Of a stretch of DNA of 64,000 bases, positions 23,996 to 31,385 are shown one piece after another (within the stretch, counting starts at the first letter, position 1; each line of letters starts with the position of its first letter). Position numbers and translations under genes: made by a program. The DNA is from Nocardioides hwasunensis (GTDB lineage: Bacteria; Actinomycetota; Actinomycetes; Propionibacteriales; Nocardioidaceae): assembly GCF_014779665.1 (NCBI RefSeq), contig NZ_JACXYY010000003.1, positions 124,001-188,000 on the forward strand. The letters are read 5' to 3'. Below the pieces are notes generated by a model. The model was not told the origin of the DNA. It made no database searches and saw only the letters and a program-made list of their open reading frames with translations.

Positions 23996-24589
23996 ATGAG
24001 CGTCCGCTACGCCACCGCCTACCGTGCCCGCATCGTCCCGTGGGAGAAGGCCGGTCGTGCCGGGCTCCCCGTCCTCGAGCGGCTGCTCGCCCGCGAGGAG
24101 CAGAGCCGACCGGACCGGCGCGGGCGGGCACTCGACCTCGGCTGCGGGCGGGGCGCCCACACCAAGCTCCTCGTCGACCGCGGGTGGGACGCCATCGGCG
24201 TCGACAACGTGCGCCAGGCCGTCGACGTGGCCGTGCACCGCAACGAGCTCGACGACGCGAGGTTCGTCATCGGCGACGTCCGCCACCTGGTCCACTGCGG
24301 GGTCGGCACCGCCTTCGACCTCTTCCTCGACGTCGGCTGCTTCCAGGGGCTGGACGACGCCGACCGCATGCTGATGGCCACCGGCATCACCGCGCTCGCG
24401 GAGCCCGGCGCCGCGATCCTCCTGCACACCGCGGCGCACCAGCCGTGGTACCGGGGCGGGCACGGTGCGAGCGCCGCGGACCTCGAGCGAGCCTTCACGG
24501 GCTGGACGGTCACCCAGGAGCGGGACGCCGAGGTCGATGAGGCCGACGCCGATCGTCAGGGCACCTGGTACCGCCTGACCCGATCCTGA
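23996..24589 (+). CDS. Class I SAM-dependent methyltransferase
   Basis: A 197-aa Rossmann-fold methyltransferase. The SAM-binding motif I is A-L-D-L-G-C-G-R-G-A-H-T (about residues 44-55). The acidic end of strand 2 is G-V-D-N-V-R, and G-D-V-R-H-L and L-F-L-D-V-G-C-F follow. The substrate cannot be told from sequence. A possible -10 (TAGCGT, 23946-23951) lies 45 nt upstream, back to back with the pyrR promoter. The stop codon falls inside an 11-bp tandem repeat. Confidence 0.85.
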   Translation: MSVRYATAYRARIVPWEKAGRAGLPVLERLLAREEQSRPDRRGRALDLGCGRGAHTKLLVDRGWDAIGVDNVRQAVDVAVHRNELDDARFVIGDVRHLVHCGVGTAFDLFLDVGCFQGLDDADRMLMATGITALAEPGAAILLHTAAHQPWYRGGHGASAADLERAFTGWTVTQERDAEVDEADADRQGTWYRLTRS

Positions 24590-24617
24590 CCCGACCCTGA
24601 CCCGGTCCTGACCCGGT
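24574..24617 (+). repeat. Four tandem 11-bp repeats over the methyltransferase stop
   Basis: CCTGACCCGAT, CCTGACCCGAC and two copies of CCTGACCCGGT run head to tail, then CCTGG. The second unit supplies the stop TGA (24587-24589). A change in repeat number would leave the protein end unaltered. Confidence 0.85.
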
Positions 24618-24628
24618 CCTGGAACGAT

Positions 24629-24650
24629 GCTGACCGGACCTTCGGTCAGC
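24629..24650. terminator. Hairpin between the convergent methyltransferase and fadA2 genes
   Basis: GCTGACCG (24629-24636) pairs with CGGTCAGC (24643-24650) across a 6-nt loop. The right arm covers the fadA2 stop at 24646-24648. Confidence 0.55.
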
Positions 24651-25926
24651 GCTCCAGGATCGCCACGACGCCCTGCCCGCCGGCTGCGCAGATCGAGATC
24701 AGCGCTCGGCCCGAGCCCCTCTGCGCGAGCAGCTTGGCGGCGACGGGAAGGATCCGGCCGCCGGTCGCGGCGAAGGGGTGCGCGGCCGCGAGCGACGAGC
24801 CGTTGACGTTGAGCTTCTCGCGATCGATCGCGCCCAGCGGGGCGTCGAGACCGAGCCGCTGCCGGCAGAACACCGGGTCCTCCCAGGCGGCGAGGGTGGC
24901 GAGCACCTGCGAGGCGAACGCCTCGTGGATCTCGTAGACGTCGAAGTCCTGCAGGGTGAGCCCGTTGCGCGCCAGCATCCGCGGGACGGCGTACGCCGGT
25001 GCCATCAGCAGGCCTTCGTGACCGTTGACGTAGTCGACCGCCGCGGTCTCCGCATCGACGAGGTGCGCGAGCACGGGCAGGCCCCGCTCCTCGGCCCACT
25101 CGTCGCTGGAGAGCAGGACGGCGGACGCGCCGTCGGACAGCGGGGTGCTGTTGCCGGCCGTCATGGTCGCAGCGGAGCCCTTGCCGAAGACCGGCCTGAG
25201 CGTGGCCAGCTTCTCCACCGTGGAGTCCGGACGCAGGTTGTTGTCGCGCTCGACCCCCCGGAAGGGCGTGATCAGGTCGTCGTGGAAGCCCTCCTCGTAG
25301 GACCGCGCGAGGCGGTGGTGCGACCGGGCCGCGAGCTCGTCCTGCGCCTCGCGGGAGATCCGCCACTCGAGCGCGGTGAGCGCCGCGTGCTCGCCCATCG
25401 AGAGGCGGGTGCGGGGCTCGCCGTTCTGCGGGATCTCCAGTCCGATGTCACCCGGTCGGATGGCGCCGAGTGCCTTGACGCGGCTCGCGGTGTCCTTGGC
25501 CGCGTTGACCCGCATCAGCTTCTTCCGCAGCCGGTCGCTGATGGCGACCGGCGCGTCGGAGGTGGTGTCGGTGCCACCGGCGACCCCGACGTCGATCACG
25601 CCGAGCGCGATCTTGCCGGCGACCTGGATCGCCGCCTGGAGCCCGGTGCCGCACGCCTGCTGGATGTCGGTCGCCGGCGTCTCGGGCGCGAGACGCGAGC
25701 CGAGCACCGACTCGCGGGTCAGGTTGAAGTCGCGCGAGTGCTTGAGCACGGCGCCGGCCACCACCTCACCGAGGCGCTCGCCCCGGAGGTCGAACCGGTC
25801 GGCGAGGCCGTCGATCGCAGCGGTCAGCATCTCCTGGTTGGAGACCCCGGCGTAGACCGTGTTCGAGCGCGCGAACGGGATGCGGTTGCCGCCGACGACG
25901 GCGACCGGGCGGGTGGTGGGCTGCAT
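24646..25926 (-). CDS. fadA2: Acetyl-CoA acyltransferase (thiolase), FadA2/FadI type
   Basis: A 426-aa thiolase that cleaves 3-ketoacyl-CoA or condenses acyl-CoAs. The nucleophile is in Q-Q-A-C-G-T-G-L-Q, His is in H-E-A-F-A, and the second Cys is in S-I-C-A-A-G-G-Q-G. The usual G-H-P-x-G-A-S-G is A-A-H-P-F-A-A-T-G-G, as in FadI-type enzymes. It is divergent from fabG4-htdX, an order I recall from Mycobacterium tuberculosis Rv0243c-Rv0241c. A TAGGAT box 6 nt before the ATG suggests a leaderless mRNA, under the palindrome at 25939-25957. Confidence 0.92.
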   Translation of the reverse strand: MQPTTRPVAVVGGNRIPFARSNTVYAGVSNQEMLTAAIDGLADRFDLRGERLGEVVAGAVLKHSRDFNLTRESVLGSRLAPETPATDIQQACGTGLQAAIQVAGKIALGVIDVGVAGGTDTTSDAPVAISDRLRKKLMRVNAAKDTASRVKALGAIRPGDIGLEIPQNGEPRTRLSMGEHAALTALEWRISREAQDELAARSHHRLARSYEEGFHDDLITPFRGVERDNNLRPDSTVEKLATLRPVFGKGSAATMTAGNSTPLSDGASAVLLSSDEWAEERGLPVLAHLVDAETAAVDYVNGHEGLLMAPAYAVPRMLARNGLTLQDFDVYEIHEAFASQVLATLAAWEDPVFCRQRLGLDAPLGAIDREKLNVNGSSLAAAHPFAATGGRILPVAAKLLAQRGSGRALISICAAGGQGVVAILER

Positions 25927-25932
25927 CTTCCT

Positions 25933-25938
25933 ATCCTA
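25933..25938 (-). promoter_or_regulatory. -10 box for leaderless fadA2
   Basis: Minus-strand TAGGAT, 6 nt, then the ATG at 25926. Confidence 0.5.
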
Positions 25939-25957
25939 GTGTCACTCCGAGTTACAC
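25939..25957. promoter_or_regulatory. 19-bp palindromic operator candidate between fadA2 and fabG4
   Basis: GTGTCACT-CCG-AGTTACAC has arms that match at 7 of 8 positions. It touches the fadA2 -10 on one side and lies just past a TATCCT -10-like box (25932-25937) for fabG4 on the other, so one bound protein could block both. The size fits a TetR-family site. No regulator gene is adjacent. Confidence 0.6.
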
Positions 25958-25996
25958 CGGTCCGTCCCGCCACACCCACGGAAGGCTCCCGACCCC

Positions 25997-27331
25997 ATGA
26001 GCGACCGCTACCAGGGCTTCGCGTCCACCCCGATCGGACGGCTGCTGGTCAAGAACCTAGGCCTGCCCGACCCCACGGCGCTCGAGCGGTGGGGCGCGGG
26101 CGACCGGCTCGTCGACGGCCTCGTCGTGCTCGGAGGCGACGGCCGCATCGCCGAGATCCTCCCGACGACCCTCGACGGCCTCGGCATCGCATCGGCGACC
26201 TCGCTCGAGGACGGCGTACGTGCCAAGGCACTCGTGTTCGACGCGACCGGCATCACCGACACCGGTGGCCTCCTCGCGCTGCAGGAGTTCTTCACACCCT
26301 TGATGCGCCGGCTCGAGTCCTGCCCGCGCGTCGTCGTGGTCGGTACGCCGCCGGAGCTGACGTCGGGCGGCGAGCGCGTCGCCCAGCGCGCGCTCGAGGG
26401 CTTCACCCGCTCGCTCGGCAAGGAGATCGGGCGCGGTGGGACCGTCCAGCTGGTCTACGTCGCCCCCGCCGCCGACGGGGCGGTCGACTCGACTCTCGCC
26501 TTCCTCCTGTCCCCCAAGTCGGCCTACGTGTCGGGCCAGGTCGTCCGCATCGGCGCGCACGGCTCGACCTCCACCGAAGCCGTGGCCGACTGGACCCGGC
26601 CGCTCGACGGCAAGGTCGCGCTCGTCACGGGCGCCAGCCGCGGGATCGGCGAGGAGATCGCCCGGGTGCTGCACCGCGACGGCGCCACGGTCGTCGGCGT
26701 CGACGTGCCCCAGGCCGCCAGTGAGCTGCAGGACCTGATGACCGAGCTCGACGGGGACCACCTCGTCCTCGACATCACCGCCCCCGACGCGCCGCAGCGG
26801 ATCGCCCACCACCTGCGCGAGCACCACGGCGGGGTGGACGTCGTCGTCCACAACGCCGGCATCACCCGCGACCGACGGCTCGCCAACATGGCCGAGGACC
26901 GGTGGAGCAGCGTGATCGCGGTCAACCTGACCGCGCCGGAGCTGATCACCCGCGAGCTCCTCGACGCAGGCGTGGTCAACGCCGCCGGCCGGATCGTCGG
27001 CGTCGCCTCGATCGCCGGGATCGCGGGCAACGTCGGCCAGACCAACTACGCGACCTCGAAGGCCGGCATCATCGGCCTCGTCGAGAGCCTGCGCGACGAG
27101 CTGGCCGACGGGATCACGGTCAACGCCGTCGCGCCGGGGTTCATCGTCACCCAGATGACCGCCGCCGTGCCGTTCGCGACCCGGGAGGTCGGGCAGCGGC
27201 TCAACGCGATGTCGCAGGGCGGCCTGCCCGTGGACGTCGCCGAGACCGTCGCGTGGTTCGCCAGCGCGGGATCGGGCGCGGTGAACGGTAACGTCGTGCG
27301 CGTGTGCGGCCAGATGATGCTGGGCGCCTGA
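25997..27331 (+). CDS. fabG4: High-molecular-weight 3-oxoacyl-ACP/CoA reductase, FabG4 type
   Basis: A 444-aa SDR. The N-terminal half (about 1-205) is the flavodoxin-like extension of FabG4 proteins, with no cofactor motif. The C-terminal half is a full ketoreductase: V-T-G-A-S-R-G-I-G-E, H-N-A-G-I-T-R-D, the Ser in V-A-S-I-A-G and Y-x3-K in Q-T-N-Y-A-T-S-K-A-G. It probably reduces long-chain 3-ketoacyl thioesters with NADH, by analogy with the mycobacterial enzyme. GGAAGG precedes the ATG. Its stop shares one base with the htdX start. Confidence 0.92.
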   Translation: MSDRYQGFASTPIGRLLVKNLGLPDPTALERWGAGDRLVDGLVVLGGDGRIAEILPTTLDGLGIASATSLEDGVRAKALVFDATGITDTGGLLALQEFFTPLMRRLESCPRVVVVGTPPELTSGGERVAQRALEGFTRSLGKEIGRGGTVQLVYVAPAADGAVDSTLAFLLSPKSAYVSGQVVRIGAHGSTSTEAVADWTRPLDGKVALVTGASRGIGEEIARVLHRDGATVVGVDVPQAASELQDLMTELDGDHLVLDITAPDAPQRIAHHLREHHGGVDVVVHNAGITRDRRLANMAEDRWSSVIAVNLTAPELITRELLDAGVVNAAGRIVGVASIAGIAGNVGQTNYATSKAGIIGLVESLRDELADGITVNAVAPGFIVTQMTAAVPFATREVGQRLNAMSQGGLPVDVAETVAWFASAGSGAVNGNVVRVCGQMMLGA

Positions 27332-28239
27332 TGACGGACGCCAAGCTCCTGCACGGCGAGCCCGGACGCCTCCGCACGCTGCTGCACGCGGCACTCCCCG
27401 CCGTGCCCGGCGTGAACCGGCTGCCAGGTGTGCGCAAGCGGTCCGCGGCCGGGTTCACCGGTCTGGCGTACGCCCGCACGAATGCCGTCGTCGAGCGCGC
27501 GCGGGTGGACGCGTACGCCGCGGTGTGCGGCTTCCCGCGCAGGGACGTCGTGCCGCTGACCTATCCGCACCTGCTCGCCTTCCCGCTGCACATGGCGATC
27601 ATGGGTGACGCGGCCTTCCCCTATGCCGCGATCGGCATGGTGCACGTCGAGAACGCGATCACCGCCCACCGGGCCGTGCGCGTCGGCGAGGCGCTCGACG
27701 TCCGGACCGACGTCGGGCCACCGCGCCCGCACGCACGCGGGGTGCTCCTCGACTTCACCACGACCGTCACGGCGGCCGCCGAGCCCGCGTGGGAGTCGAC
27801 CTCGACCTACCTGCGTCGCGGCGACAGCGTCGACGGTGAGCCGACGGCCGGGCTCGAGGTGCCGGACCCCCCGTCCGGTGGCATCCAGTGGCGGCTGCCC
27901 GGCGACCTCGGGCGCACCTACGCCTCGGTGTCGGGCGACGCCAACCCGATCCACCTCCACCCGCTGACCGCGAGGGCGCTGGGCTTCCCGCGCCAGATCG
28001 CGCACGGCATGTGGACCCTCGCGCGGTCGGTCGCCGCGATCGAGAACCGGGTGCCGGACGCCGTGACTGTCGAGGTCGCCTTCAAGAAGCCGGTCCTCCT
28101 GCCGGGCACCGTCGCCTACGCGGCGCGCCGGGACCAGATGGGCTGGACGTTCGCGATGACCAACCCGAAGGACGGGGCGCCCCACCTGCTGGGTCGCGTG
28201 AGCGTCGGCCAGGACCCACGAGCCGCCTCGCGGCGCTAG
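27331..28239 (+). CDS. htdX: MaoC-like (R)-3-hydroxyacyl dehydratase, HtdX type
   Basis: A 302-aa double-hotdog protein. The C-terminal half has the hydratase motif Y-A-S-V-S-G-D-A-N-P-I-H-L-H with the catalytic Asp/His, then F-P-R-Q-I-A-H-G-M-W-T-L-A. The N-terminal half (Y-P-H-L-L-A-F-P-L-H-M) is the non-catalytic hotdog. It would dehydrate the product of FabG4. The ATG at 27331 (TGATG with fabG4) is preferred to upstream in-frame codons. Its TAG and the convergent tesB TAG share a CTAG. Confidence 0.9.
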   Translation: MTDAKLLHGEPGRLRTLLHAALPAVPGVNRLPGVRKRSAAGFTGLAYARTNAVVERARVDAYAAVCGFPRRDVVPLTYPHLLAFPLHMAIMGDAAFPYAAIGMVHVENAITAHRAVRVGEALDVRTDVGPPRPHARGVLLDFTTTVTAAAEPAWESTSTYLRRGDSVDGEPTAGLEVPDPPSGGIQWRLPGDLGRTYASVSGDANPIHLHPLTARALGFPRQIAHGMWTLARSVAAIENRVPDAVTVEVAFKKPVLLPGTVAYAARRDQMGWTFAMTNPKDGAPHLLGRVSVGQDPRAASRR

Positions 28240-29102
28240 CTGCGTCCGTCGTGCCTGCGGATCAGGCCCTCCTGGGCCACCGTCGCGACGAGCTCGCCCG
28301 ACTGCGTGAACACGCGTGCCAGCGCCAGACCACGCGCGCCTCCGGCGAACGGGGAGAACTGGTCGTAGAGCCACCACTCGTCGGCCCGGAAGGGTCGGTG
28401 GAACCAGATCGTGTGGTCGAGCGACGCGGGCTGGAGCCTCGGCGAGCCGAGGGTGATCCCGTGCGGCACGAGGGTGGCCCCGAGCAGCGTGAGGTCGCTG
28501 GCGTAGGTGAAGGCTGCCGCCTGCACGGTGGGGTCGTCGGCGAGCTGGCCGTCGACGCGGATCCAGATCCGGGCGCGGGCCGGGTGGTCCGGATCGTCGG
28601 GGAGGCCCATCCCGGTCACGCCGACGTGGCGCACGTCGAGCGCCGCCCACTCCCGGACCCACTCCTCGGCCGCGCTCTGGCCCTGCCGACGCACGAGCTC
28701 GGCGAGCGGGATGCCGTCCTGCGGTGGCGGGACGTCGGGCATGCCGTCCTGGTGCTCGAAGCCGGACTCGGCGACCTGGAAGCTGGCGGTCATGTAGTAG
28801 ATCGGGCGGCCGTGCTGGCGGGCCAGGACACGGCGGGTGACGAACGAACGGCCGTCGCGGATGCGCTCGACGTCGTAGACGATCGGCACGCTCGGATCGC
28901 CCGGGCGCAGGAAGTAGGAGTGCAGCGAGTGGAGGGCGTGATCGCCGTCGACGGTGCGCGTGGCGGCCACCACCGACTGGGCGGCGACCTGACCGCCGAA
29001 GACCCGCTGCCGCTCGGTGCGCGCCTGCGTCCCGCGGTAGAGATCGACCTCGAGCCTCTCGAGGTCGAGGATCGAGGCCAGCTCCTCGGCACTGCCGGCC
29101 AT
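28236..29102 (-). CDS. tesB: Acyl-CoA thioesterase II
   Basis: Hydrolyses acyl-CoA to fatty acid and CoA. The protein is 288 aa with two hotdog domains. Signatures are R-V-F-G-G-Q-V-A-A-Q-S, L-H-S-Y-F-L-R-P-G-D and, in the C-terminal half, S-L-D-H-T-I-W-F-H with the catalytic Asp and A-T-V-A-Q-E-G-L-I-R. The Asp-Thr/Ser-Gln triad appears complete. It overlaps the PAC2 gene start-to-stop by one base (TGATG) and htdX at its own stop. Confidence 0.95.
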   Translation of the reverse strand: MAGSAEELASILDLERLEVDLYRGTQARTERQRVFGGQVAAQSVVAATRTVDGDHALHSLHSYFLRPGDPSVPIVYDVERIRDGRSFVTRRVLARQHGRPIYYMTASFQVAESGFEHQDGMPDVPPPQDGIPLAELVRRQGQSAAEEWVREWAALDVRHVGVTGMGLPDDPDHPARARIWIRVDGQLADDPTVQAAAFTYASDLTLLGATLVPHGITLGSPRLQPASLDHTIWFHRPFRADEWWLYDQFSPFAGGARGLALARVFTQSGELVATVAQEGLIRRHDGRS

Positions 29103-30052
29103 CAGCGCTCCTCCCAGCCGGACTCGTCTCCGGCGTCCTTCGGCTTGTCCTCGAGGTCGGCCAGGAAGGCCTCGAACGCGTCGCCGATCTCTTCGCCGGT
29201 GGGCAGCGAACCGTCGCCGGCGAGCAGCGACGTGCCGGCGGCCTCGGCCTCGCGGAAGGAGTCGTACTGCTGCTCCAGTCCGCGGACCACCTCGGCCACC
29301 TCGTCGTGGGAGGAGAGGTAGCGGTCGACCTCGTTCTCGGTGATCTCGGCCGCCTCACGCAGCTCGCCGAGGTCGATGGTGAGCCGTCCGCCGATCTCGA
29401 GGTGCTCGAGCAGCACGAGCGCAGCCTGGGGGTACTCCATCTGCGCCAGGTAGTGAGGGATGTGGGCGACGAAGCCGAGCGCGTCGTGACCCCACTCGCC
29501 CAGGCGGATCTCCAGCAGCGCCTGAGCGCTCGCCGGCACTCGGAGCTCGCCCTGCCAGGGGCTCTCGCCGGGGACCAGGTCGGGTCGGTTGGCGTGCGGG
29601 GTGATCGCGATCGGGCGGGTGTGCGGCACGGCCATCGGCACGGCCCCGAGGCCCACGACGCGCGCCACCCCGAAGTGCTCGACGACCTCGCGCACGGCGC
29701 GGGCGAAGGCCTCCCACCTGATGTCGGGCTCGGGCCCGGTCAGCAGCAGGAAGGGTGTGCCGCCCGTGTCGCGCAGGGCGCGCACCACCAGGCGGGGCGC
29801 CTCGTAGTCGGTGTAGTGGTCGCGGACGAACGTCACCGGCGGGCGACGCGCACGGTAGTCGTGCAGCGAGTCGACGTCGAAGGTGGCCACCACCTTGCCG
29901 TCGGAGAGGTCAGCGAGGTGGGCGGCGGCCAGCTCCGCCGACTTGCCCGCGTCGAGGAATCCGGTGAGCACGCAGACGAGCGTGAGGTCACCGACGTCGG
30001 TCGGCTTCGACACCTCGGCGTCGTCGACGATGTGCACGAGTCTGTCGGCCAT
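29102..30052 (-). CDS. PAC2 (proteasome assembly chaperone)-family protein
   Basis: A 316-aa conserved actinobacterial protein of unknown role. It has the PAC2 fold pattern: C-V-L-T-G-F-L-D-A-G-K, V-A-T-F-D-V-D-S-L-H-D-Y-R-A-R-R-P, L-L-T-G-P-E-P-D and V-V-G-L-G-A-V-P-M-A-V-P-H-T-R-P. The acidic C-terminus is probably helical and disordered. Despite the family name no proteasome gene lies in the window. ATG 30052 follows TAGGCT by 7 nt, implying a leaderless mRNA shared with tesB. Confidence 0.88.
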   Translation of the reverse strand: MADRLVHIVDDAEVSKPTDVGDLTLVCVLTGFLDAGKSAELAAAHLADLSDGKVVATFDVDSLHDYRARRPPVTFVRDHYTDYEAPRLVVRALRDTGGTPFLLLTGPEPDIRWEAFARAVREVVEHFGVARVVGLGAVPMAVPHTRPIAITPHANRPDLVPGESPWQGELRVPASAQALLEIRLGEWGHDALGFVAHIPHYLAQMEYPQAALVLLEHLEIGGRLTIDLGELREAAEITENEVDRYLSSHDEVAEVVRGLEQQYDSFREAEAAGTSLLAGDGSLPTGEEIGDAFEAFLADLEDKPKDAGDESGWEER

Positions 30053-30059
30053 GCGCCCC

Positions 30060-30065
30060 AGCCTA
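30060..30065 (-). promoter_or_regulatory. -10 box for leaderless PAC2-tesB
   Basis: Minus-strand TAGGCT, 7 nt, then the ATG at 30052. Confidence 0.55.
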
Positions 30066-30128
30066 TGGGGTGCCCCCGGGTGACCGGGCACACACCCGCG
30101 GCAGTGGTCAGGTGTTGTTACCGATGGG

Positions 30129-30134
30129 TAGCCT
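30129..30134 (+). promoter_or_regulatory. Candidate -10 box of fadA-fadB
   Basis: TAGCCT lies about 36 nt before the fadA GTG. No good -35 is visible. A small inverted repeat (TACCGATGGGTA, 30119-30130) overlaps it and could be an operator, but the match is weak. Confidence 0.4.
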
Positions 30135-30170
30135 GGTGCCGTTCCGTCCCCTCCAGCCTGGGAGCCGCAA

Positions 30171-31385
30171 GTGTCCCGTCCACAGCGTGAGGTCGTCTTC
30201 GTCGACGGCGTGCGCACACCGTTCGGCAAGGCCAAGGGCCAGTACGCCGAGACGCGCGCCGACGACCTCGTCATCAAGTCCATCCGCGAGCTCATGCGCC
30301 GCAACCCGTCACTCCCGCCCGAGCGGGTCGACGAGGTCGCGATCGCCGCGACGACGCAGATCGGCGACCAGGGCCTGACCCTCGGTCGCACCGCCGCCCT
30401 GCTCGCCGGCCTGCCGCAGAGCGTGCCCGGCTACTCCATCGACCGCATGTGCGCGGGCGCGATGACCGCGGTCACCAACACCGCGTCGGGCATCGCCTTC
30501 GGTGCCTACGACGTCGCCATCGCCGGCGGCGTCGAGCACATGGGCCGCCACCCGATGGGCGAGGGCGTCGACCCCAACCCACGCATCCTCTCCGAGCGGA
30601 TCGTCAACCCCGACGCCCTCGTGATGGGCAAGACCGCGGAGAACCTCCACGACCGCTACCCCACGATCACCAAGCAGCGCGTGGACGCCTACGCCGTGCG
30701 CAGCCAGCAGAAGACGAAGGCGGCCTACGACGCCGGCAGGATCCAGCCCGACCTGGTGCCCGTGGCGACCCGCTCGGCCGAGGCCGGCTGGGGCCTGGCC
30801 ACCACCGACGAGCCGATGCGCCCCGAGACGACGATGGAGTCGCTCGCCGGGCTCAAGACCCCGTTCCGCTCGCACGGCCACGTGACCGCGGGCAACGCCG
30901 CCGGCATCAACGACGGCGCCACCGCGGCGCTGCTCGCCGACGAGGAGACCGCGCGCGAGCTCGGCCTGCCCGTCAAGATGCGCCTGGTGACGTACTCCTT
31001 CGTCGGCGTCGAGCCCGAGGTGATGGGCGCCGGGCCGATCCCGGCGACCGAGAAGGCGCTGCGTCTCGCCGGCCTCACCATCGACGACATCGGTGCCTTC
31101 GAGGTCAACGAGGCGTTCGCCGTGCAGGTGCTCGCCTTCCTCGAGCACTTCGGCATCGCCGACGACGACACCCGGGTGAACCCCTACGGCGGTGCGATCG
31201 CGATGGGCCACCCCCTCGCGTCGTCCGGCGTACGCCTGATGAACCAGCTCGCCGCCTCGTTCGCCGAGCGCCCCGAGGTGCGCTACGGCCTCACCACCAT
31301 GTGCATCGGCATCGGCATGGGCGGCACCGTGATCTGGGAGAACCCGCACTGGAACGGCCTGGCCTCGAACGGAGCAGACTCGTGA
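30171..31385 (+). CDS. fadA: Acetyl-CoA acyltransferase, beta-oxidation complex beta subunit
   Basis: A 404-aa thiolase for the last step of the fatty-acid oxidation spiral. The nucleophilic Cys is in D-R-M-C-A-G-A-M, N-E-A-F-A-V-Q follows, then G-G-A-I-A-M-G-H-P-L-A-S-S-G and M-C-I-G-I-G-M-G-G with the second Cys. The start is GTG at 30171 with a weak GGAG upstream. It overlaps fadB by 4 nt (GTGA), the standard FadA-FadB pairing, so both subunits are made together. Confidence 0.95.
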   Translation: MSRPQREVVFVDGVRTPFGKAKGQYAETRADDLVIKSIRELMRRNPSLPPERVDEVAIAATTQIGDQGLTLGRTAALLAGLPQSVPGYSIDRMCAGAMTAVTNTASGIAFGAYDVAIAGGVEHMGRHPMGEGVDPNPRILSERIVNPDALVMGKTAENLHDRYPTITKQRVDAYAVRSQQKTKAAYDAGRIQPDLVPVATRSAEAGWGLATTDEPMRPETTMESLAGLKTPFRSHGHVTAGNAAGINDGATAALLADEETARELGLPVKMRLVTYSFVGVEPEVMGAGPIPATEKALRLAGLTIDDIGAFEVNEAFAVQVLAFLEHFGIADDDTRVNPYGGAIAMGHPLASSGVRLMNQLAASFAERPEVRYGLTTMCIGIGMGGTVIWENPHWNGLASNGADS

